Positions 56,834 through 64,000 of a DNA stretch of 64,000 nt are shown piece after piece; position 1 is the first letter of the stretch; every line of letters starts with the position of its first letter. The position numbers and the translations under genes were made by a program. The DNA comes from Gyrodactylus bullatarudis (Eukaryota > Platyhelminthes > Monogenea > Gyrodactylidea > Gyrodactylidae), in NCBI GenBank assembly GCA_012064415.1, contig SSNU01000245.1, forward strand, positions 25,947 through 89,946. Reading direction: 5' to 3'. The notes under the pieces were generated by a model. It was given only the letters and a program-made list of their open reading frames with translations. It was not told the DNA's origin and ran no database searches.

Positions 56834-59199
56834 ATGCCGAAAAAGCAAACGAAAATAGATAAGTCTTCTGCTATGCGGCTATTGACAAAAGATGTCCATC
56901 TACATTCTGACCAACCCCTTGAAGGTTCCACACAGGATTTTTTCAGTGAAATTAGCAACTACTACACAAACGTATCTTGTCCAAATATTTCATTGCCGAC
57001 TAGCATCTCTGAAAGGCTCAAATGTCAAGAGGAAAACATTGGCATGTCAGGCAAGCGTATCGTTAGCCTTATTAAAAGCGGAGAAAATCTCAGAAATAAA
57101 AGTGAGTCTCTCTGACAAGCATCTTTATTAGGGTAAGGCATAATTTTTAACTTTTCGAGATTATGCGTCTATTTGATAGAAAACAAAATAAGATGAAAGA
57201 ATTCCTATTGAACCTTATGTTTTAAATTTTATTTAGATATGCATTAGAAAAGGCCAAAATTTTCAACTTTTCCTAACCTTAATCTCATTCTGAAGATTAT
57301 CGAAAACTAAGCATTTTTTCCTATAAAACCATACATTTTCGAATTTGTTCTGATTTACAAAATCTCGATTGAAGATGACAATTTTTGAACACGTGCCAAG
57401 ATTTTTTCAATGAATTTCACTACGAGAAAGGACAAAATTGAGGTTTTTGAATAGTTTTTGCAACATTTTGCATAAAAATAGGGCTTATAGTAAAAATTGA
57501 GTGTTCTTTCACATGTCGGAAGAAAGTTCCAGGAAATTAGGTAAATTTTAATTATTCTAGGGAAAATGGGATTTTTGTATATCAGAACATGAAAAATTTT
57601 CATTTTGATTTTCAAAAATGTGTTTTTCATGGTTAAAACATCAATTTTTGATTAAAGCATAGAACATTGTTCGGGGAAAATAAAATTTTGTATTACCCTT
57701 AAATGCATAATTTTAATTGGGGATGTCAAATTTTCAAATTTGCGCGATCATTTCTCAATGAATTTTACTACGAGAAATGATAAATTTTGAATTATTGGAC
57801 ATGTCATGATCTCTTTGAATCAGATTTTCATGTCAAATTAATTTACTTAATTATAATTTACTTAATTAAATTATAATTTACTTACAAGTAGTATACAAAA
57901 TATTTTCATATGCTATAAAAATGTCATATTTTTTGGAAATTGTGTTATTTTTTTCTGAATAAATGCTATTTTGTGACCGCACTAATGATAAGTTAGCTAA
58001 AGAAATGACTTTACATATGCTACCGTACAAACCCTGAATCAGAGCTATCTGATATGAAGTTTCTTATGAATCTAGATCATGATGCCTACTTTTACGATTG
58101 GAAGAAAAAAAATCATTTTATAACAAAGATGTGGTCATTTTTTGAACTTTGAACTGGAATTTTTATTGGTTTGAAAGGGATAGGGAGGTCAAAAGAAGTT
58201 TTTCCCGGATCAAAATTAGAAAAGTAAGTTGCCATTAAATTTTCGGCAGATCCACCATTTCCAAAGGATTTTGAAATATCGATTTATATATATTTACAAG
58301 AAATCTAAATTCAAACCCCAAACAATTATGTGATGAATCATAAAATCGATTTTCTTAGTCAATCTTGATCCTGAAAAACTTTTTATGACCATTCTGTTTA
58401 TTTTCAGCTCGAAGTTCAAAAAATATGTGAATTTAGTGTAAATTCAAATTTTACTTGGATAGAAAAAGTAGGTAAAAATGATCAGAATTCAGTTTTTCAA
58501 AAGAATTTTTTGAAATCAAAATCAAGTTTTGAGTTGGTGCCATTATTTTAAACCTTGAGTTGAACATAAAATAATTTAGATTTTATATTCTCACAAAGTG
58601 AAATAGGAAAAAAAGGGGGTCTGCTACGAGTTTGACGTAGTTCAATTGGAATGAGTTGAAAAAATTCAAGACTTATTTCAAGTTCGATTACAACTCCTCT
58701 AAGGCAATATTTTTGAATGGAAATTTCCCAGCTGACTAAAATTTTGATTTTGCATCGAATGGTGTTAAATTGAATGAGTTTGGATCCAAAATAGTGAACT
58801 CTGTTATTTTAAGAGATATAACTCAGAAAATCATTCTGGTAATAGCAAGTTAGACATATTCAAATTCCCAACAAATTTGAGCTTCAAATAAGATAGATAG
58901 AATCCCTCAAAGTGAGTTGACTTTCGGAGAAAAAATCTTAAATGCCTCTCATTACTCATTAGTAATAAGTCATTATTAGAGTAACATTGTAGTTGAACAT
59001 TCTGAGAATAATAAAATAATTTGGGTTTTATAAAACCTGAGAATTTAATCTTTTCTCATTTGTAGACAACGTTTCAGCTGTTAACAGTGATGTCAACTCG
59101 GAAGCTACAGACTATGATATTGAAGAAATCATAAATGAATCAGCTAACAATAACACCAACACTTTCAGTTACAACTACTCCTACGAAGAATTCACATAG
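56834..59199 (+). CDS. unrecognised small protein, two exons
   Basis: Exon 1, 56,834-57,101 (ATG in TGGCATGCCG), donor AGTGAGT; exon 2, 59,066-59,199 (acceptor TTTGTAG), phase 1. Together 133 residues. The N-terminus is basic (MPKKQTKIDKSSAMRLL), the middle Ser-rich (EISNYYTNVSCPNISLPTSI), and the C-terminus acidic then Asn/Tyr-rich (DYDIEEIINESANNN; FSYNYSYEEFT). No signal peptide, membrane segment or known domain. An AATAAA follows the stop by 16 bp, which supports the model. The basic N-terminus hints at a nuclear protein, by inference only. The 1,964-nt intron contains decayed hairpin and other repeats. Confidence 0.6.
58044..58400. repeat. decayed family-2 hairpin in the intron
   Basis: Starts with CTATCTGATATGAAGTTTCT and contains AGATCATGATGCCTACTTTT, TTTCCCGGATCAAAATTAGA and the inverse TTAGTCAATCTTGATCCTGA. 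The right end is lost. Confidence 0.6.
58607..58985 (+). repeat. diverged repeat, copy 1 (pair with 60,602-61,055)
   Basis: Begins AAAAAAAGGGGGTCTG and runs through GGAAATTTCCCAGCTGACT, AAAATAGTGAACTCTGTT, AATCATTCTGGTAATAG and CTCAAAGTGAGTTGACTTTC, all matched in order at 60,602-61,055 in the same orientation. Confidence 0.7.
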
Positions 59200-59215
59200 A
59201 CCTCTTGGTTTTAGA

Positions 59216-59221
59216 AATAAA
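59216..59221 (+). terminator. polyadenylation signal of the 56,834-59,199 gene
   Basis: AATAAA 16 bp after the TAG stop. Confidence 0.5.
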
Positions 59222-59989
59222 AATACACTTATTTTTCAGTTACCATCCAGATTAACTTGTTAATTTAGTCTCAACAACAAAATGAATAATGGCAGGGAGT
59301 GAAGAGACAAAAAAATTATAAAAAAATCATTTTTTAATCTGTGTAACCCTAAAAGCGCCCAAAAAGCATAAAAGGCATATTTCTTCCTTGAAAATATTGT
59401 CAAAAATATTAGGGAATAAGCAGGCAGAGTAATTACAGGAGCTTTTTATTAGATGAATTTTGTATGTTACTTCCGAAAATGAAAATATTATCTTCGTATA
59501 TAATTTTATATACTATATAAAATTCGAAAATATGATTTATTTTTTTCAGAATGAAGTGAGACACTAAAAAAACTGAAATCAACATTAGAAATGAATTTTA
59601 GCTAACTTGATGATATTTTTCTGCTGATAAATCTTATTTATACAAATTCCCTAATTAATTTATAAAGTATTCTTATTGAAACAAATTTTAAAATTGGTTT
59701 TCAACCAAAATTAAGAAATTTTATTAAAGTATCACGAAAATACAAACCCGCGAACTATATTTCAATGTTAGTAATAAAATCATTTTCGGAAATCTTAAAG
59801 TAATCTACAATACCATATCAATTTTCTCCCAAAAACTTTTCAAGATCTGAAATCTTCATCGAGGTCTAGTCATGCTTGAGCGATCCTTTTATTCCAATTT
59901 TCAAGCCCGAAATAGTCTATTTATCGCTGTCAGGGCCTGTTTCTTCTAATTGGATAATCTAAGAGATTCTTAGTTTAGATAAAAAAACT

Positions 59990-60546
59990 TGTATGATTCT
60001 ATTCATTCTTACATGATGCCTGTTGCTAAATACAGTCATTTTCACACATGATGACTCGAGATAAATTAAAAATATCACAGAAGTTTAATTTTACACCTGT
60101 CTGTTCCAAAATTCCAGCCAATCAGCGTTGAGCACTCGTTAGCCAATAAGGAATAAGCAGTTTTTCACCTCATCCCCAATTCTTTAAACCTTCTTAAAAT
60201 TAATAATATACTTTAATAAGGTTTTGCTCATCATATATCATTCGAAAGAGAATTTTCTCCTCTTTTCAATGCATTTACCCTCTGTGGACCCCATTTCCAG
60301 GGCGAGGGTTAATACATTGAAAAGAGGAGAAAATTCTCTTTCGAATGATATATGATGAGCAAAACCTTATTAAAGTATATTATTAATTTTAAGAAGGTTT
60401 AAAGAATTGGGGATGAGGTGAAAAACTGCTTATTCCTTATTGGCTAACGAGTGCTCAACGCTGATTGGCTGGAATTTTGGAACAGACAGGTGTAAAATTA
60501 AACTTCTGTGATATTTTTAATTTATAAGAATGAATAGAATCATACA
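59990..60546. repeat. palindrome with arms of ~235-285 bp around a micro-MITE
   Basis: The left arm from TGATTCTATTCATTCTTAC to CTCCTCTTTTCAATGCA is mirrored on the right from TACATTGAAAAGAGGAG to TAAGAATGAATAGAATCA. Relative to the right arm, the left arm has about 52 extra bp (60,013-60,064). Apart from that the arms are almost identical. The spacer is the 39-bp piggyBac-type piece at 60,274-60,312. Confidence 0.8.
60274..60312. mobile_element. 39-bp remnant of a piggyBac-type MITE
   Basis: Right end CCAGGGCGAGGGTTAA equals the inverse end of the 90-bp MITE at 32,483-32,572, including GGACCCCATTTCC. The left border reads TTTACCCTC, a one-base variant of TTAACCCTC. It is reduced almost to its ends. 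Confidence 0.65.
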
Positions 60547-60601
60547 AGTTTCACGTTGTGAGATTCACTAGAGCCCCAATCGGTGTGTTCATTGTATAGA
60601 A

Positions 60602-61055
60602 AAAAAGGGGGTCTGATATACGATGACTCAGTTAGAAAGAGTATGACGTATGTAGTTGTTTAGCTTGGTAAATAGAGGGGTCTCTCTCAATTGTGAAAAC
60701 GACTTTTCGTATAGATTTTCCAAAAATATTGAAATGAGTTTAAAAAAATAAGAAGTGGGGTTTAACCTCGGTTTAAAATGTCACTAGGCAATATTTTGGA
60801 ATGGAAATTAGGCAGCTGACTCAACTTTTGATTCTGGTGTTCGAATGGTGTTCAATTCAATGTGCTAAGATCAAAAATAGTGAACTCTGTTGATTTAAGA
60901 GATATGAATTAGAAAATTATTCTGGTAATAGATGAATAGACACAGGTGACATGTTCAAATTTTCAACACATTAGAACTTGAAATGAGATAGAAGCACTCA
61001 AAGTGAGTTATGGAGAAAAAATCTTAAATTCATCTCATTACTAATTAGTAAAGAG
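60602..61055 (+). repeat. diverged repeat, copy 2
   Basis: Same order of blocks as 58,607-58,985, with about 75 extra bp near the start (GATGACTCAGTTAGAAAGAG). The starting AAAAAAAGGGGGTCTG may be its terminus. Confidence 0.65.
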
Positions 61056-61352
61056 GTTAAAATATTTTAGTCTGATCCTTTTCTTTATATACTTTTTTTA
61101 GGAAGTTCACTGTAACACCTTGAAACTGAAAAATAGTATTTTTTAATAATAGTAATTTTCTTTTCTTAAAAAATAAATTATTTTTTGACGCTCTACTAAT
61201 AACTAATGCAAGAAGTAAAGAGAACATGCAACGTGCAGAAAAGATTCTGCTTATTTGAATGTGCCCAAATCCTCCGAGAACTAAGAGTTTTTTTGATTCA
61301 TTTGATCAACGATTCAATCCTTGGATAAAACTTAAAGACATCTTGAATCCTT

Positions 61353-62065
61353 TCAGGTTACGCATGCTAAACTTATGAAAAGTTTCCCAAAATTCAGTCG
61401 AGTAAAACCTCTCCTTGGTAAAGATATCAAAAAGAGTTGATAAAAATCAAAGACCTCGAAATCTGATGAGAAAAACTCTGAGAAAACTTCAAGCAAAAGA
61501 CAAAATTTTAAATATACTTTAAGATACTCAACATATCTAATTACAAGATTCATCACTAGTTCTGAACTCAAAGTCAAGGTTTACAAAACTTTCATACTCT
61601 CAAAATTTGACTATGCAGTTGCCCTTATTCTTGGTTTAACCATTGAGTCGACAAGAAAGATCGAGAGTATACAATATAGATTCCTCACCTCATGCTATGG
61701 CCCAATCAGCTACAGAAATTGCCTTAATTTGTCCTCAATGTACCCTATCTGGCTCAGAAGGATCTCCAGCTCTCTCATACTCTATAACTCATATAGAGAA
61801 CAAGACGATAACATCTCTCCTCATAACACCAGAAACCAAAGAAAATACTCGATTCTCCTCGGAAACATCCTCTGTCTCTAGGCCAGATTCAAACTTTCAT
61901 TGGATTCAATCCCTTCCACAACCGTCAAATCCACCTGTAGATTCCTCCAGAGACTCATCCCAGAGGACGAAGACTTCTTCAGAAACTATTTTTCTTAATT
62001 GTACATACTTATCTATATTTTATTATCAGTTTAATAAACAAAAATTTCTATTCCAAAAATAAAAT
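61353..62065 (+). mobile_element. LINE 3' fragment
   Basis: The plus strand near 61,585-61,880 reads VYKTFILSKFDYAVALILGL, then RKIESIQYRFLTSCYG and MYPIWLRRISSSLILYNSYR, the region after the reverse transcriptase in Jockey/I-type LINEs. A related earlier piece lies at about 61,360-61,560, with stops. An out-of-frame ORF at 61,643-62,062 is a shadow. The 3' end at about 62,040-62,065 is A-rich with AATAAA repeats. Confidence 0.65.
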
Positions 62066-62316
62066 AAAGTTTGTTTACATTTGATATCCTGAATCGATAA
62101 AACTCTGCTCATAAATAATCAAATTATACGCAACATATATATGAAGAGAATATATTCTCTTCAAAGCATGTTTAATAAACAGTTGACCTAATCTACAATT
62201 TTGATACAATATTTCAAAGTGTTTTTTTAGAACATGAAAATATAATTTTTAGTTGTTGAACTACATTTTTTTAAATATTTAAATTCTATTCGGAAGTAAA
62301 AGATTATCAGCTCATG

Positions 62317-62324
62317 TATAAATA
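62317..62324 (+). promoter_or_regulatory. TATA box of the secreted-peptide gene
   Basis: TATAAATA 46 bp upstream of the ATG at 62,370, leaving room for a start site near 62,345-62,350 and a 5' leader of about 20 nt. Confidence 0.55.
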
Positions 62325-62369
62325 TAAGAGATCCAAATCGTCAAGTTAAACAATAATCAAGAACTGAAA

Positions 62370-62621
62370 ATGAAAGCTAGCTACATTATTTTGGCAGTTG
62401 TCGTATTGGTCGCTTTAATCGGTCAAGTTGAGGCTGCTAAAGGTCGTGTTAGATGCCAAATCGGGTGTTTTAACGATAATAGAGAATGTACAAAAGGATG
62501 CAATAATAACAGTGTCTGCAAGAGAAATTGTGAGCAAACTCTGATTAGTTGCACAGAGAACATTTGTAAGGTCAACATGCATGTTGATACAGCAGAAGAG
62601 CACAAGAAATACGATAACTGA
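62370..62621 (+). CDS. small secreted cysteine-rich peptide
   Basis: Intronless, 83 residues. Residues 1-22 form a clear signal peptide (MKASYIILAVVVLVALIGQV, then EA), probably cut after EAA. The mature part has eight cysteines spaced C-x3-C-x6-C-x3-C-x5-C-x3-C-x6-C-x4-C (CQIGC, CTKGC, CKRNC, CTENIC), suggesting two disulfide-linked helical hairpins, then a charged tail rich in His, Glu and Lys. A TATA box, a very short leader and an AATAAA right after the stop suggest a strongly expressed secretory product. It could be an antimicrobial, venom/salivary-like or cuticle-associated peptide; no family was recognised and no activity is claimed. Confidence 0.8.
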   Translation: MKASYIILAVVVLVALIGQVEAAKGRVRCQIGCFNDNRECTKGCNNNSVCKRNCEQTLISCTENICKVNMHVDTAEEHKKYDN

Positions 62622-62636
62622 AGCAACTTTTCATGA

Positions 62637-62642
62637 AATAAA
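62637..62642 (+). terminator. polyadenylation signal of the secreted-peptide gene
   Basis: AATAAA 16 bp after the TGA stop. Confidence 0.65.
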
Positions 62643-62723
62643 CAAGAAAATTTATTTCTTTTAACTTTTTAAAGAGCTTTCAACTTTTTATTATTCATTT
62701 AGCACAGCTTTTTCAATTCTAAT

Positions 62724-62921
62724 ATGGTGGTCGAATTAATATATGAGGCACTTCTAATATTTATGATTCACGACTTATCTTACATAATATATTTTTCCAA
62801 TCAAGACCATTCGGTTCATAGAAAAATTCTCTATCGAATGATACCTTGAAAAATATATTTTGTAAGATAAGTCGTGAATCATAAATATTAGAAGTGCCAC
62901 ACATATTAATTCGACCACTAT
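62724..62921. mobile_element. ~198-bp palindromic MITE
   Basis: Inverted ends of about 70 bp start ATGGTGGTCGAATTAATATA and end TATTAATTCGACCACTAT. They include CTTCTAATATTTATGATTCA and its inverse. The loop is about 55 bp with CATTCGGTTCATAG. Non-coding. Confidence 0.8.
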
Positions 62922-64000
62922 ACGTTCATTTTTATTTTTAACTGGGCTGGTTGTCACGTAGAAAAGTTAAACATTTAAATTTTGGGTTGTTCCCCTTTTC
63001 AGGATAATTGAAATAATTCAGATTGTTCAATTTCACACTATGATTAGGAATTTCTGTGAACTTTTTTGGCCAAATTTGAATTCTTTATCTGTTGATGATT
63101 TAAAATCGTTAAAATGTTGAGCTCAAAGAGTGATATGAAGTTTCTTTTTCTATAATTTTTATAGAATTTCAGCTCAAAGTTGAAAATATGGGATTTTGCA
63201 CCAAATTGAAATTTGAAAAATGACTATACTTTCCCTAAGATCAAGCGAGTCTCACCCTCATCAACAGTAAGCCTTACGCCTTCTCAGAGTATCGAACTTT
63301 AGGTCTAATGCTCACCGTTTAGTCTAGCCCCCGTTATCTTTGTTTTAGTGAGATTTATTTACCTAACTACTTACACTAAGCTTATACCTTCAACATCGAG
63401 CTATGCTAGACTCAAATGAGTCTTCTTCTTAGTTTTGCTTTCATACGATCCAAACGTTTTTGAGAAGATTGATAGAATATTAATCTTTGGTTAAAAACGT
63501 TTTGTTGAAAGCCAAACTAAGTCAGATAACTATTCAACGACTAATCGCATCCGTAGAAATCAATTACGCCTCAACACGATTCACTAAAGTTTAAAATAAA
63601 TATACACTGTAATTTTCTTAAATCAAAAAAAAACACACAAAGAGCTAATTATTTCCGGACAATGTTATGTAGAACCCTAAAATTTGAAATTTATCCCAGT
63701 TAGCAAATTTAATCACTTCAAATCTTACTAGAAATATTTCGTTCTAGGTGCTTAGGTAATATATCCCACAGGAACGTCTTATTTGGAAATGGATTAGCCC
63801 ATGTCGCTGGATAACGAGACCAAAAGAGGACGAAACGCGCGTATATGTCTACCATATATGTATACTTAGATTATTTCTATACCTTTTCCATGTCTAAGTG
63901 ATAAAAATGAACTCGTAACATATATTAACGAAATTCATAGGCATACATCCTAATATCAAAGTTATACACTGACTCATCAAGTTATTTTTCCTTTTTTAAG
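62922..64000. other. gene-free end of the window
   Basis: 63,110-63,235 carries a short decayed family-2 hairpin piece (GAATTTCAGCTCAAAGTTGA, then ATGGGATTTTG). The rest up to 64,000 shows no gene. A GGACGAAACGCGCG motif at about 63,818-63,831 resembles sequence near termini of some retroelements but is isolated. Confidence 0.4.

Noticed and set aside
61643..62062. 139-codon open frame (+)
   Set aside because: Overlaps a LINE fragment whose true reading is in another frame.
63818..63831. GGACGAAACGCGCG motif as a retroelement terminus
   Set aside because: Isolated short match with no coding or repeat context to support it.
1..64000. CRISPR array, bacterial operon or provirus
   Set aside because: Repeats are inverted, long and variable; genes are spliced animal genes; no phage or retroviral gene set was seen.

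Overview
This is a strongly AT-rich (clearly above two-thirds A+T by eye) nuclear segment from an invertebrate animal. It has GT-AG spliced genes, animal-type gene families (ADAMTS-like/punctin, SLMAP, CSN6, OTUD5, TSNAXIP1, PGAM) and a dense load of eukaryotic transposons (piggyBac, Penelope-like, LINE, KRBA2/Ginger-type integrase fragments, many hairpin MITEs). An arthropod such as a mite or copepod is plausible, but the sequence alone does not fix the taxon. No bacterial, viral or CRISPR features were seen.

Layout. Positions 1-24,000 are almost gene-free. They hold remnants of KRBA2/GIN-like integrase genes, several complete or decayed copies of a palindromic MITE superfamily (TA-flanked, ends like AACCTAATTGACATGAAG or AAGCTAATTGATATGAAG), TTAA-flanked MITEs and long stretches without recognisable content. 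Positions 24,031-34,239 (+) carry the eight 3'-most exons of an ADAMTS-like/punctin gene: TSP1 repeats, one Ig domain, more TSP1 repeats and a C-terminal PLAC domain. Its introns contain a three-level nest of transposons and an antisense Penelope-like retroelement with RT and GIY-YIG domains. Positions 34,400-42,000 hold an internally deleted piggyBac with intact ends and two 5'-truncated LINE copies.

Positions 42,102-54,089 form a compact gene cluster: OTUD5 (-) and CSN6 (+), divergent with 98 bp between them; SLMAP (-), convergent with CSN6 and divergent with a TSNAXIP1-like gene (+); phosphoglycerate mutase (-), convergent with TSNAXIP1; and an unrecognised coiled-coil gene (+). Two introns in this cluster appear to be only 28 nt (PGAM) and 34 nt (TSNAXIP1-like). 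Positions 54,400-64,000 return to repeat-rich DNA: a 1.2-kb inverted repeat with a piggyBac C-terminus in one arm, a two-exon unrecognised gene, a palindrome with a micro-MITE at its centre, a LINE fragment, and an intronless TATA-driven gene for a secreted peptide with eight cysteines.

Main points of interest: (1) the 28-nt and 34-nt introns; (2) the TA-flanked hairpin MITE superfamily, in which two families share both termini and core; (3) a two-base excision footprint between duplicated target sites at 20,349-20,365, matching the site still occupied in a second copy at 25,018-26,016; (4) a short KRBA2/Ginger-like element with TGTTACG termini; (5) the orphan eight-cysteine peptide.
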